Positions 22,713 through 33,615 of a stretch of DNA of 64,000 nucleotides are shown here, one piece after another. The stretch covers positions 103,501 to 167,500 of the forward strand of contig JAOTOL010001643.1 of assembly GCA_034440575.1 (NCBI GenBank), in the 5' to 3' direction. The position numbers and the translations under genes were made by a program. Every line of letters starts with the position of its first letter. Positions within the stretch are counted from its first letter, which is position 1. Under the pieces are notes generated by a model, which saw only the letters and a program-made list of their open reading frames with translations, did not search any database and was not told the DNA's origin. The DNA comes from Imbricaverruca yamaguchii (lineage: Eukaryota; Arthropoda; Thecostraca; Neoverrucidae).

Positions 22713-23573
22713 GTGGAGCCCGACACGTGGTTCTGCGACAACGGCAGCGGCTTGTGCCGCTCGTTCGATAACGTGACGGCGCCGCTGCGACGACAGCCGC
22801 CGCCGGCGCGGCCTCTGCAGCGGGGCGACCTCCCTGGGACGCCACTGCTGGCCGGCGGTGGCGTCGGCGCGCTGGTCGTCGCTGTGCTGGCATTGCTCGC
22901 CGGTGTCGTGTACTTGCGTCGTCGACGCGCGACCATGAAGCCGAGCGCAAGTTCGTCGGCGCCGCCGGCGGCGACAGCACTGGGCGGCGCTCGGCCGTCG
23001 GTGTTGGTGCTGCAGCTGGCCGCCACCGACGCGGAGACGGCGGCCGTGCGGCGGCTGGCCGACCGGCTGAGGGCGCACGGCGCGACCGTGACGAGCCCGA
23101 CACACTGCTGGGACCCCACTGCGCCGCTGCCGGCCGCCGGCCGCGCGCTGGTGCTAACGTCGCCGGCGGCGGCCGCGGCGCTGGCAGCGGAGACACCGCA
23201 CACTGCGGCCGCGCGCCAGTTCGCCGCCGCCGTGCGCCACCTGTCGGCCAGCGATCTCGGACACGGCCGCGTCTGCCAGGCGCGGCTGAGCGTCGACGAT
23301 CGTTCGCTACTGGCCGGCCTGACACCCGGTGTGCTCTACACGCTGCCCGAACACACCGACCAGCTGGTGAGCGCCCTGACGGCGCCCGTCGGCGACGCCG
23401 CCGCCGCCGCAGCTGGCATCGGCATCGGCGTCGGGTCTGAGGGCGAAGGCGACCGTGGCGCCACAGTGGGGGAAGGTGCGGCGTGTGACGGCGCAGCGTC
23501 AGCAGGCTATACGTGTGCTGTTGCTGTGGGCGAGGACGGCGGTCAGGCCATGTGCAGAGCTGGTACTTGCTGA
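22713..23573 (+). CDS. SEFIR-type receptor exon 2: transmembrane helix, SEFIR-like domain, tail
   Basis: Reads in phase 0 from GTG (Val232). 'CDNGSGLC' and an 'NVT' glycosylation site close the ectodomain. 'ALVVAVLALLAGVVYL' plus RRRR is the membrane anchor and stop-transfer. The cytoplasmic part starts 'PSVLVLQLAATDAE' (beta-A and box-1 position) and continues with an Arg-rich helix, 'RALVLTSPAA' (central strand) and 'VLYTLPEHTDQLVSAL', matching the C-terminal LPEH-type helix of SEFIR domains. It is about 130 residues, shorter than typical SEFIR domains, and several conserved polar residues appear to be missing. Stop TGA is at 23571. It could be a divergent paralogue or a signalling-defective form. 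Confidence 0.7.
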   Translation: MEPDTWFCDNGSGLCRSFDNVTAPLRRQPPPARPLQRGDLPGTPLLAGGGVGALVVAVLALLAGVVYLRRRRATMKPSASSSAPPAATALGGARPSVLVLQLAATDAETAAVRRLADRLRAHGATVTSPTHCWDPTAPLPAAGRALVLTSPAAAAALAAETPHTAAARQFAAAVRHLSASDLGHGRVCQARLSVDDRSLLAGLTPGVLYTLPEHTDQLVSALTAPVGDAAAAAAGIGIGVGSEGEGDRGATVGEGAACDGAASAGYTCAVAVGEDGGQAMCRAGTC

Positions 23574-24756
23574 CTGTGATGTTGCTGGCAGTGTGGATAA
23601 TGTGGTCTGTGCAGTTGGTAACGGACAGGGTATTATCATGGTAGAGACTGTGAGGTAAATATCGTCCATCTGCCTGCTGATAGCAGCGATAGTGTCTCTG
23701 CCTGGGAATGGCATTATCAACGCCAGTGCAGGGCGGAGGTTCTGCATTATGCGATGACGCTGCATAAGCACATACCCGGGGCGCCATGTCCGCAGTACTT
23801 ACGCACCTGATACTCCCTTCCAGGCGGTAATGATGGTCCAGGTTTATGGCTTACCAAGCACCATTGGCCATCTGAGTAAGGCCTATTAAAGGAAGATACT
23901 ATAAGAGAAACAGCCTGGGCCATCCTAACCGATGCTATTTCTCCGGAGAAACCATCGGCCCTACGGTGCTATCATGGCAAATCTCTTCAACATTACATAC
24001 CTGAAAGCCTGTAAAGCAAGATGGCATAGGTGTAGATGGACTAGTATTGGGCGTAGCTTCCATTAACGATCTGATCCCGATTAATGCCTATTCGTGTTGA
24101 TTGTATAGTCGCAGCGAAGTGCCAGCAAATTACTGGTGAAACCTTACAGGTATGACTGTATGAGAGCAGTTTTCAGAGGTGGGGCCGGGTATGGTACACT
24201 AGGCACTGTGTATTCCTGTCTATACGATGGAAGATGTTGAGATGGGCGCCTAATGACCGCGTAGCCGACGCGCACTTAAGCCCAAATAATCAGTCGAAGA
24301 TGTTGCCAGAAGAGTGCTAATTCAAAGAAGTCTGATCTGACGAGGGCTCAATCTGCATGGCATCAATGTTGGAATGCCGGAACGACAGTTGATTGAAGTT
24401 GACAGCTTGAAGTTGATGTGTGACGTAATTACACGTCACGTGATAGGTAATGCCGACTGTAACCGAGAGCTGTGATTGCCGGGTGGTTCCGCAGTACGGG
24501 CAGATGCGTACCCAGCGAGCTCGTGCTGTGCCGCCCAGCGGGAGCTTATTTGAGTGATATTTAGTGATGTTTGCAGAGTTTTGTTGCAGCAGAATGTACT
24601 GCACGGTCCGCGATGACCCGGGTGCGACATTTGAGCGTGATGTCTGGATCTGGTGTGTTTTAGAGCAGCGTTTTTCAGAGTGCAGGTTTGCCGGATGAGT
24701 TTTGCAGTCGGGCTCAGATCTGGTGGATGAAGTGCCGGTGTCACCTGTGCAGGCGA
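23574..24756. other. 3' flank of the receptor gene, otherwise unassigned
   Basis: Contains the candidate ATTAAA (23885-23890). No coding domain or repeat was recognised. The 24317-25309 minus-strand frame belongs to the minisatellite that follows. Confidence 0.35.
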
Positions 24757-25225
24757 GTGTACCGGGATGATGTCCGCTGTACCGGGATGCTGTCCGCTGT
24801 ACCGGGATGATGTCCGCTGTACCGGGATGATGTCCGCTGTACCTGGATACTGTCCGCTGTACCGGGATGATGTCCGCTGTACCGGGATGATTTCCGCTGT
24901 ACCGGGATGATGTCCGCTGTACCGGGATGCTGTCCGCTGTACCGGGATGCTGTCCGCTGTACCGGGATGATGTCCGCTGTACCGGGATGATGTCCGCTGT
25001 ACCGGGATGATGTCCGCTGTACCGGGATGCTGTCCGCTGTACCGGGATGATGTCCGCTGTACCGGGATGATGTCCGCTGTACCGGGATGCTGTCCGCTGT
25101 ACCGGGATGATGTCCGCTGTACCTGGATACTGTCCGCTGTACCGGGATGCTGCCCGCTGTACCGAGATTATGTCCGCTGTACCTGGATACTGTCCGCTGT
25201 GCCGGGATTCTATCCGCTGTGTCCC
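24757..25225. repeat. 20-bp minisatellite, about 23 copies
   Basis: The unit is accgggatgatgtccgctgt, repeated in strict 20-bp steps with point variants (gatga, gatgc, or cctggatac). Because 20 is not a multiple of 3, it reads open on both strands as a 20-residue super-repeat, which explains a 330-codon frame on the minus strand. No spacer sequences are present, so it is not CRISPR-like. Confidence 0.95.
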
Positions 25226-26285
25226 AACCAGGTTGTAATCTCTCCTTGTATGTGTGTTCACACTGTTTTTCTTCTTATTGGTAAGTTTCGAAAGTTTATA
25301 CGGGCCCATGCGCTTCCTACGTGAAGACTTGGTTTTTATTGTAAGTGTTGATCATGTGTGCTGTTGAGGTTTTCGGCTTCATGGGGAGCTACCAACTTCG
25401 GGAGTGTTTGTGGGAAGTATCAGGAGATAGTGGAAGTTGGTGAGGTCATCGACACTAGGATTAAACCTCGGCCTTACCGCTTACCGCGCACTGTTGATCC
25501 CACGCGTGGCTGTTGTGCTACCCCAGAACGTTGTCAGGCCATTTGCATAGTGCCTGTCATGGGCGGCGGACGATGGCGTTATCGGATCTGTTACGCCACG
25601 AATGTGGTCATGGACCGGTCGCTTTGCCGCTCGCTGTGTGTTGTTATGGGTGGTACGCTGGTAAAGTTCAGTTTCCGTGTAGTCATGCTGGTGTCAAGGA
25701 CAAAGCCGCTCGCGTTAAAGTGCCTTAGGCACTGTTCAAACACCACGTGCCTTCTCTTCGTTCATCGCCCATATTTCCAGCTACATAGAAAGGCGGTTTC
25801 ACGTGTGATGATGCCATTCGTCAACTTGAAGTTGGATGTAATGTAATGCCATTTGTGTAATTTGAAATACTTATTGCCAGAGCAGGGGAGGTGCTTTGGT
25901 AGCCATCACGTCAATTTCGTCTATGAGGGTTTTCTAGTTTGAGGCAGGGGCAGATCCTGAGCTTTGCATGGAGGCACTCGTCTGGAGAGGTGTCACTCGG
26001 AAAGTCGGAAAGTATCTGGAGGGACATCTTCGGCTTACAATCCTTTGAGGGGAGGGGATCCACTTGAGTATACAGAAGGGCGCCGTTTCCTCTCAAGGGA
26101 TGTCTATGTCTGCGGGTGGGGGGTGGGGAAGGTGCTTTTGTCTGAAGAATTCATCGAGCAAGAGGTGATGCACTGGAGCCTCCGGAGGGACGGTGTTTCG
26201 CTTAGTCTCGCAGGACTCCAGCAAAAAAAAACGGCAGTAGGTTTTAGTTCTGTCCGTGTCCTATGATATTGTGTTCTATGTGCTT
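25226..26285. other. Intergenic, nothing recognised
   Basis: A 162-codon open frame at 25358-25846 has no start context, domain or splice signals that I recognise. No repeat boundaries are seen. Confidence 0.35.
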
Positions 26286-26430
26286 GCACTTTAAACGTCG
26301 CCTCCATATACCTGTACTGTATGCAGTATTCGTATACAGTAACCTGCACTGTATACGAAACGTCGCCTACATATACCTGTACAGTATACAATATTCGTAT
26401 ACAGTAACTTGTACTGTATACGAAAAGTCC
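26286..26430. repeat. Two tandem copies of an about 70-bp self-complementary unit
   Basis: The landmark 'cgtcgcctMcatatacctgta' occurs at about 26298 and 26361. Each unit contains facing 'gtatacagta' and 'tactgtatac' blocks, so each can fold into a hairpin. No gene is implied. Confidence 0.6.
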
Positions 26431-27548
26431 GGCGTGTATGGGGGTGCATTCCAATCAGTGTGTGCTGCTCGGTTGCTCCCTGTGCTCAGAGGTTTCCGGG
26501 CTTCTTTTCGATGCGCCTGGCTTACGTTCTAGCAGACAGTTTCGTCACACCGATACACCACGAGCAGAGCTTCAAAAATTGTTGTTAGCATTGCTCGAAT
26601 GAGTGACCGGAAAAAACGGGCTGCCTCATGGGTAATAATAGCAGGTTAGATGCTAAAATATACGTCCTGAGTATATTTTGAGTCACTCAGATGAGATGGA
26701 GAGTTCCACCCTTGGGGCATCATGCAACTTGTCTCGCGATGAGATGGTGCTAACCATTGATTCCAGCAGTTTCTGAACGTGCTCTACGGAGGTGTACCAA
26801 TAATTTGATAGTATAGGCTTCAAAAATCTATATTTTCCAGTATAGCGAAGAACAAGCAAAAAACGTTACCCAAAATCGTGGAATGAATTAGACAGTCTTC
26901 AGAAGGACCTGGCCTCTCCCTTGGCTGTGCTCTGTATTCTCTGCTGTTGCCGTCATATCCCAGGGGAAGGGAGGGGGCGCTCACCGCAGCACACCCGGTC
27001 ATTGTCCCATGTCTCGACGGTTCCGGTCGCTGCCGGTATATCGTGCGGCATGTGCGAATTGACGCATCTCGTGCTTCCATGCCCTGGTGACATGATGCAT
27101 GCATTGTACGCGTGGCCGAAGAAGGTTCCGCGACGGCCCGGCGGCTGCCACGCCAGCTTATGTGAAACACATGTGCTTACCTATTAGGTATACTACAACG
27201 CTGAAGTTTTACATGCTCTGCTTTGTCGATTTTGTGCGCAATTATCCGCTAGTGTCATTGGCGTTTAATGACCAATCCTGGTCGGTGCGCACTGCTCACG
27301 TGTTCCGTCTCCTCGGGTTTCGACAGTGGTCGCTGTCGTGGTGTGCCGACTCAGGGAGAACGCCATGTTTCGACAATATACTGCGTCACACTTATATTAG
27401 TGGCATTTACTCAACATCATGACAACATTTGGACTGATACAATTAGAAGCCATGGACTGGCAACACCTTGACGATAAAGCAGTAACATCATCAATCCGAC
27501 AAGGAGAGGATTAGCTGCCTTTATAGACACAGTATTATGTATTAGTAG
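26431..27548. other. Intergenic, nothing recognised
   Basis: Short overlapping frames only. No domain, RNA gene or repeat boundary was recognised. Confidence 0.35.
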
Positions 27549-27565
27549 CTATGATTATATATGTA

Positions 27566-27630
<65 letters not shown>
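27549..27630. repeat. (AT)n microsatellite
   Basis: Long uninterrupted TA dinucleotide run with 'atgtatat' variants at its left edge. It produces Ile/Tyr dipeptide frames that are not genes. Confidence 0.95.
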
Positions 27631-27632
<2 letters not shown>

Positions 27633-28601
27633 TTATATGTGCGTATACGTTCGGATCCCTTGCATGTATTCATTTTTGGTCGAGTTAACGTAAAATGTGT
27701 CGGTAAAAGCTTTTCAGATGCATTTTTGATCTACACTGCACTTACGCTTCTAAACAAGTTTCGAACACTATCTTTAGCCTTGACTACTTTATTCGGATGA
27801 TAAACGATATCTATAGAACGTGGCTGCGAGAGCTCTCCTGTAACCCAGTATTAACACCAACGACAAGGGAATTCTTCAAGTAGCGTCGCTGGGGCCACTT
27901 TTGTTCACTTCTTCGTGGCCTCGGTGTGCATGCTGCTGGTTCTTTTGCCATACAGTATCAACATGCCGATGATGACAAAAGCATCGCTTTGAGAGCTCTG
28001 CATCTAAGCCACGTTTGCTCGTTACCGACACACACACACTTGCCACTCCGGAGACGCGAATAATCTAAGAGATTAAACACACCGTTTGAGCTGACATCGA
28101 TTGTTCACACCAAAATGTACGCAAGCTTCCAACAATTCAGTTAAATTTCATGTCTACTCCACTAACAGGGAAGCAGTGTTGGGATAATTTTATATTAGCA
28201 TCTATTCTGAGACTCGCACGTGTGCAAGATCATCAAGATCATTTCGTGCCTTCCAGTTATCCAATAGCCAGCTAAGGAGGAGACCCCTCCCATAGCACCA
28301 AAAAGTATACTGGATGATAATTAATTTTGAGATTTTCACCACGTAAGACCTCACATTTTTGGCGCGCCAGAAGCTCCACGTTTCATCACATCCGTTCTTC
28401 GTCGTCCTTAGAAAAATCCTGGCTTCAACAACGTGCGGTATGAATGCACCTCGACTAACCTACACAACTTACACTGCTCATAGCAAGAGCATGTGTTCAT
28501 ATGGTGCGATGGGGTCCGTTTTGCAGACTTCCAGGGTAGTACATTATTTTCTTTCTACAAATTTCGCATCGTAGACATCCTTCACAAGTCATTAGCTTCA
28601 T
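27631..28601. other. Intergenic, nothing recognised
   Basis: No domain-bearing frame or repeat boundary was seen up to the TTAA that starts the next MITE. Confidence 0.35.
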
Positions 28602-29441
28602 TTAACCCGCGCCGTCTTTCTTGTCAAATCCTCCCACCCCATCTCGTGGGGGGGGGGGGGCGGTTGAAGACCCCCTCTAAATTCCAAACTAAGCATCGCA
28701 CGGAAAGGAAAGGGGTGTCATCTGGAAGCGCTCGACGAGTGGGGTCCAGGTCCACCCACCCCCCAAAAAAATTATCCAAAAGTGACGTAACCAGGGCGGC
28801 TAGATTTTCACTACTTGCATTGCTTTTTACTCTGGGGAGTTCATTTTGGGGTAGGTGAGAAAAAAAAATTATTTGGAATGAGAAAAGGACAGCGAAATCG
28901 ACCAGGGCTATAATTTTTTTGGCCTACCCAAAATACTTTTTTTTGAAATTTTGAAATTTTCAGTTTTCAAGTTTTCTTTAATTTTCCTTCTCCGCTGGGT
29001 GGAGCAGACCGAGAAATGTTGTTGGAAGTCAACTCTTGCCCTAATACAAAAAATCCCTACTTTAGCCAGAATCCTGTGTTTCAACTGCAATATGGCAAAT
29101 ACGCAAAATTTATATGTAGTCAAAAACGAAAAAAAATGAAAAATTCAACTCGTACGTTTTGCTGCATCCGTAGAGATAAGCAAACGCTGAAAGCTTCCTT
29201 AAAATCTGTATCCGTTAAAACGTGACGACTGGTTGAACTTTTTTGGAGGTGGCCTCACTTGACCTTGACTAACTCGTTGACCCTAGATGACCTGACCTAA
29301 AAATGCTGAATCTTCATGTCAAATTGATATGGGAATAGGTATGCCAAATTTGGGCGCGCTGCTTCGCGCCGTTCGTCCGCTACCCGCCAAAAAACTGAGA
29401 GGGAGGGGGGGTTGAAGACCCCCCGAGACGGGACGGGTTAA
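28602..29441 (-). mobile_element. MITE family A, copy 2
   Basis: Both ends keep TTAA (28602-28605 and 29438-29441), with termini TTAACCCGCGCCGTCTTTC and, reverse-complemented, TTAACCCGTCCCGTCTCGG. Its interior is the reverse complement of copies 1, 3 and 4, with a G-run near each end. 840 bp, no transposase. Confidence 0.85.
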
Positions 29442-31596
29442 GGCAGCAGCGAGCACATACCTTGGTAGTTTCGATGAGATCTGACGCGTGCAGTACCCGT
29501 GTAGTGATTGAAGTAGTTGTTAATTATGCTTTTATTATTGCAGGTGGTGACGTCCACCATATCTCGAACACAAATTTTCAAAATTAACACCCTCATGTCC
29601 CAGATTTTGGTGGAAATTGGTATACAAGGATATCTGAGGCCCTAAAATGATTGCTGATCGTTCCAGCTCAATCGAAGCAGCGGTTCACGAATTATAGCCT
29701 GCGGCATTTTTTAAGTTCGCACTGAAAGTCAACCTTCGAGAGACGATATCATAGTGTGTTGTAGATATAAATAATGCAAACTATATATCGTTGGAATAGC
29801 AATGAACTCATCTTTCGATTCCTGGGTCAATTTTTGGTTTTGTGGACATTTTGAAAATATGATCCATTGACCTCGTGTAAGGTGACTTGTGGTGACACCT
29901 AGTGCAACGCTATTGATATAATTATTTATATAAAACGAAATCCTCATCAGTTCTATTTCCGATGCAAAAATCAAAATTATGTATATTACACGCCTAATGT
30001 CAGTTTCTGTAACAAATATTGGGTGACCCATGCGGAAAAAGACGTCTAAATTGGCTGGCTATTCAGTAAGCTTTGTCTCGCCGGTGCCTCTGAAGCGTAC
30101 AATACCAAGTATGGTACCGATGCATTTACATATGTTGCTAAGTCACTTGCTTCTCATATTCAGCGCTGACATATTTTGACTAAGCATGGCTGATATAGCC
30201 AAGAGCAAACATCGTTTAAAGGTATTACGCATAGGGGATGGATGGTCGTCATTTTCCTAAGTGTGTCCGCTTCAGAAAGCTAGGCATGAACACTGACCGC
30301 AAATTCGCTGCATAAACGCAAGAGAGATCTAATCTTGACGCTATATTCTGGGTTAATAGTCTGGCGAAACAACGAGGAGATGCTATTTTTGCAAATCATC
30401 AGATTGGCGACGTGATTAAATCAAACGCAAACATGCTCATTTCTTGCATAGTTCATTGAGCAGAACTATATTTCACAAACATATTGAGACTTGTGAACTT
30501 GTCACACTTTGTACATGTTTTGCAACCACCAAAATTATGCATAATTCATAGGACAATGGCATTGTGACGCCCTAGTTTATTTCGTTTATTAATAGCATAA
30601 ACACCGCAGGCAGAGACGCCCAATTACGCCTGTAGTCCTAGTGCCTTTTCTTGCTCACATACGCACACACATATGTTGGCAAATGAGAGATTTTGTTATT
30701 TATTGCATAGTGCATGCGTATGCACCATTGTACATGTACGGTACAGAGGGATAGCGTTCTCTCATGGCACTTCAGTTCCTGTTCACCATCACGACACGTC
30801 CCGGATCACCGGAGCATTCGTGCACCGCGATGGACGTGAAGTTTGAAAGGGAGAATCTGTGGAACCGCTGTGTACCTTTCACCGTAACTGCTCTCGAGAA
30901 TCGCTGTCAGAGATAAGACGCTGCTTCTTTCACTTCCTGAGAGCTGACAAAGACGAACTTGACAGAGCTGACATACTTCACATCATGCCTATACCACTCT
31001 ATACCAAATAGGTAGAGAGGTTGATGTACCTTCACTCGAACATCTGACCATCAATTATTAATAAATGCACACAACAATCAAGTAATTCATTATATAAAAG
31101 AAGCCAATTGAATATAAGCTATATAAGAAGTCACTTGTCCTCAGCGGCGATAAGCCTAGGATGGGTAAGGTCACGTCGGTGGCAAGACAGCTTGTTGCAT
31201 GGCCGGTTTCATCCGATGGTGCGCAATTCTCGCCAGACACAGGACTTGACGCATTTCCGCCAGAAGTTTGGCTGCTGGAGTAACTTAACTGAACCGGCGA
31301 TACATCTTGCATCGATATATTTGTAGGATCCTTAAGCAACCTTCCAATGCAGTTCGTGCACAGGAAAACGTCCTTCTGAATTCTACTGTCATTCACCAGT
31401 TCGACCAGTTACTCAGTTGGTGGCCTGACACATTTAGTTATATTATATTCATGGTACTTATACGGATCAGAGCAGCACCGCCGTACCATTGCTCCGGCCT
31501 TGCGAAATACCAGGATAAGCCAGCGCCGTTTCACTTTGTTAAGAACCAGACCTCTTCACCTCGTGCCTGGCGTCGACCGAGCACACCTGAATTCAC
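29442..31596. other. Intergenic, mostly unassigned
   Basis: No convincing gene was found. A minus-strand frame at 31058-31396 is Ser/Thr-rich with a hydrophobic C-terminus ('GFFYIMNYLIVVCIY'). It might belong to the minus-strand exon candidates at 31.9-35.3 kb, but nothing decisive supports it. Confidence 0.3.
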
Positions 31597-31845
31597 CTGT
31601 GACAGGTGCAACTCAAACACCAGTGCACCTACAACATGTGGGACTCAGACACCAGTGCACCAGCAACAGGTGGGACTCAAACACCAGTGCACCTACAACA
31701 GGTGGGACTCAGACACCAGTGCACCAGCAACAGGTGGGACTCAAACACCAGTGCACCTACAACAGGTGGGACTCAGACACCAGTGCACCAGCAACAGGTG
31801 GGACTCAAACATCAGTGCACCTGTAACAGGAGCAACACAGTGACC
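31597..31845. repeat. 32-bp minisatellite with 64-bp higher-order dimer
   Basis: Units of gtgggactca..caccagtgcacc..caacag, 32 bp each, about 7.5 copies. Two variants alternate regularly: one with 'actcaaacacc' and 'cctacaac', the other with 'actcagacacc' and 'ccagcaac'. The homogenised unit is therefore 64 bp. Open frames across it are repeat artefacts. Confidence 0.9.
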
Positions 31846-31892
31846 TGTGCGAATGGAGTGCGCATCGACAAGCAGACAAGAGAGATACTCAC

Positions 31893-31987
31893 CGATTCCT
31901 GTATCGAATCTTGGAATATGAACTCTTCCTTTGCTATTCGTTGTAAGAACGTCGGAAATACTGTAGATCCGTCCTCGGAAGACCAAT
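31893..31987 (-). CDS. Possible minus-strand internal exon (unassigned)
   Basis: On the minus strand a good acceptor (tatacttgatttgttgcag) precedes 95 nt that end at a strong donor (GAATCG followed by GTGAGT). Two frames are open: one reads 'GSTVFPTFLQRIAKEEF', the other 'RIYSISDVLTTNSKGRVHI'. No domain is recognised. With the candidate at 32.6 kb it could belong to one minus-strand gene. Splice signals alone can occur by chance. Confidence 0.25.
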
Positions 31988-32529
31988 CTGCAACAAATCA
32001 AGTATAGTGAGTTTATAGGATTGAGATGGCCACATGTTTTCCAATTGTAGGATTGTCTTGAAGCCTTGTGGGAATAATAATAATACAACCATCCATTTTT
32101 TTCTTCTCTATCTCGAGAGAGGGGGGGGGGAGGGAGAGTCACTGCTACCACTATTTAGTAAAGGTTTGGAACAAGCCACACGAACAGTATGAGGTTTTTA
32201 TTCTGGCATGTCAAGCCAGTCAAAAGACTGTCAGTCGTTTGACTGACCTTTTGACATCGTAAAAGTGTAGACTAGACCAGTATAATTCGGTTCATCTATT
32301 CAGTTTTGTAACCTGTCCAATCCCCCAATACTGGCGAGTCAATATCCGTCTATTGCAAAACCAGCCGCCCGATATTCATTACAATGGTCATCTGCAGAAT
32401 TTTGCTTCGCCCTTGCACTTTTGCACGCCGCGTCGCGTGCGGGATTTTTCAGTCAAACCTGATGGCTCTGCAAACGTCCACGATCGCGTGGACAAACTCC
32501 CGCCTGGGAAACTGGACTAGCTAGCTGGC

Positions 32530-32685
32530 ATAAGCTGATGTAAAACGTCGCCAATGTCAAACTTCCGGAGGTGCTGTCAACAAAATGAATCACAAAAAGA
32601 TTCGTATGTGGATTTACTCCGGACACATTCTTCATAACGAGGATAATTATATTGCTTGGGAAATCCTGAAGAAACGATTGGCATC
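32530..32685 (-). CDS. Possible minus-strand exon or gene remnant, cadherin membrane-proximal-like
   Basis: After an acceptor 'gatattgattgcag', the minus strand reads 'CQSFLQDFPSNIIILVMKNV' and then 'GVNPHTNLFVIHFVDSTSG'. The pattern (hydrophobic strand, NP..TNLFV.HFVD..TG) resembles the membrane-adjacent domain of some invertebrate cadherins. No clear donor follows, so the right limit is uncertain and it may be a remnant. This is inference from pattern only. Confidence 0.25.
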
Positions 32686-32954
32686 CTGCAATCAATATCC
32701 TGGTCATCCATGCAGCACGAGATGACATAGATCTAATGCGGTAAGAAAACACGTGCTCTCTTTTGGAGCGACACAAATCCCGTGTCATCGAACGATAAGA
32801 TTACCGGGTGAGACTGACGGAGTCACATCTCGTGCCATGCTCCACAGTCGGGACCGCCATTTTCCAGAATCCGACGGTGCTTGAGCTCAGTGGCGGCAGC
32901 GTCGTGCGCGTCCTGCACATCTCCAAGGTGACGCCTAATCCTGGCTGTCAGCGG

Positions 32955-32985
32955 GACGGCGGCGGCGGCGGCGGCGGCGGCGCCG
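32955..32985. repeat. (GGC)n trinucleotide tract upstream of the WAP gene
   Basis: A run of GGC triplets in a GC-rich, CpG-rich block (about 32930-33210) just before the first WAP-gene exon. This block probably includes the promoter or 5' leader. Confidence 0.8.
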
Positions 32986-33212
32986 GCACACGCCGGCCAA
33001 GCGGCACGCCGGGCGGAGCTCCCTCCGGTCACGTCCTCCGCAGCCCTCCAGCCGAAGCTGCAGCCGACCGTGGTCAGCGGCGTCAGGCAGACGACAGTGG
33101 CGGCAGGCTGGCGAGCCGAGTCCGGCGCGCCCCCGCCCCCATGACCAGCGTGAGCGCGTGCCCCGGCGGCGGCGCTACGGCCGTGCACGCCGCGCCGCGC
33201 CGCAGTGCCACC

Positions 33213-33408
33213 ATGTGGCGACTGGCCGCTGGTCTGCTGGCGGCGCTGCTCGCCGTCGGCACGCCCTCGCTGGCCACGTGCGTGCGCGGCGTCACGGTAG
33301 ACGCGTTCCAGCCGGCCGCGCCGCTGGGGCGGCCGTGCGGCGACCTGGTGTGCGCCGGAAACGCCACCTGCCTGCTGCGCGCCGACACCGACCAGCCCGT
33401 CTGCCTCG
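33213..33408 (+). CDS. WAP gene exon 1: signal peptide and four-Cys N-terminal segment
   Basis: The ATG at 33213 has a good Kozak context (gtgccaccATG). It is followed by 'LAAGLLAALLAVG', a clear signal sequence, cleaved probably near 'SLAT'. The frame is open further upstream, with an earlier ATG at 33140, but only 33213 places the signal at the N-terminus. The remaining segment 'RPCGDLVCAGNATCLL' to 'PVCLG' has four Cys and an NAT glycosylation site, somewhat like follistatin or EGF-type Cys pairs. The exon ends at 33408 before GTGAGA, leaving one base of a Gly codon (phase 1). Confidence 0.75.
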
Positions 33409-33469
33409 GTGAGACGACGCACGTCTGCTGCTGCTGGTGGTGGTGGTAGTGGTTGGTAACTTTGCGACG

Positions 33470-33615
33470 CGTCGACTGTTTTGTGTCGCAGCGTCGTCAG
33501 TCTTTCGCGCCGATTGATATCGAACGAAAAGTAGCGACAGGTGGGATACGAACCCACGACCTTTGTGCTGGCTGCTCCGGATGGCGAGCGTAAGTGTGGC
33601 TCACCGACGGACATG
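33470..33615 (-). mobile_element. tRNA-derived SINE, copy 2 (minus strand)
   Basis: The reverse complement contains the B box 'gtgggttcgtatcccacctg' followed by 'tcgctacttttcg', 'atcaatcggcgcgaa' and 'gacgacgctgcgac', parallel to the SINE at 5983-6150. It lies about 60 bp after the exon-1 donor of the WAP gene, in antisense orientation. Confidence 0.7.

Larger units (their letters stand above)
21074..23573 (+). other. Gene span: IL-17-receptor-like (SEFIR) type I membrane protein, two exons
   Basis: Exon 1 is 21074-21766 and exon 2 is 22713-23573, joined by a 946-bp phase-0 intron with a GTAAGT donor (21767) and AG acceptor (22711-22712). The predicted protein is 517 residues: signal peptide about 1-24, ectodomain to about 275, transmembrane helix about 277-298 followed by RRRR, SEFIR-like domain about 326-456, and a low-complexity Ala/Gly tail. 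In animals such receptors bind IL-17-type cytokines and recruit SEFIR adaptors (Act1/CIKS) in innate immunity. The family call rests on architecture and partial motifs. Both exons are very GC-rich compared with the intron. A variant polyadenylation signal (ATTAAA, 23885) lies downstream. Confidence 0.7.

Noticed and set aside
22681..23787. 368-codon minus-strand Arg-rich frame
   Set aside because: It is the antisense shadow of the GC-rich receptor exon 2. The plus frame has a TM helix and SEFIR motifs and continues exon 1 in phase.
24757..25225. CRISPR-like regular repeat
   Set aside because: Head-to-tail units without unique spacers, in a eukaryotic genome. The same applies to the 23-, 32-, 35-, 36-, 49- and 59-bp arrays.
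24317..25309. 330-codon minus-strand repeat protein
   Set aside because: It is produced by the 20-bp minisatellite, whose unit has no stop in any phase. The flanks add no domain.
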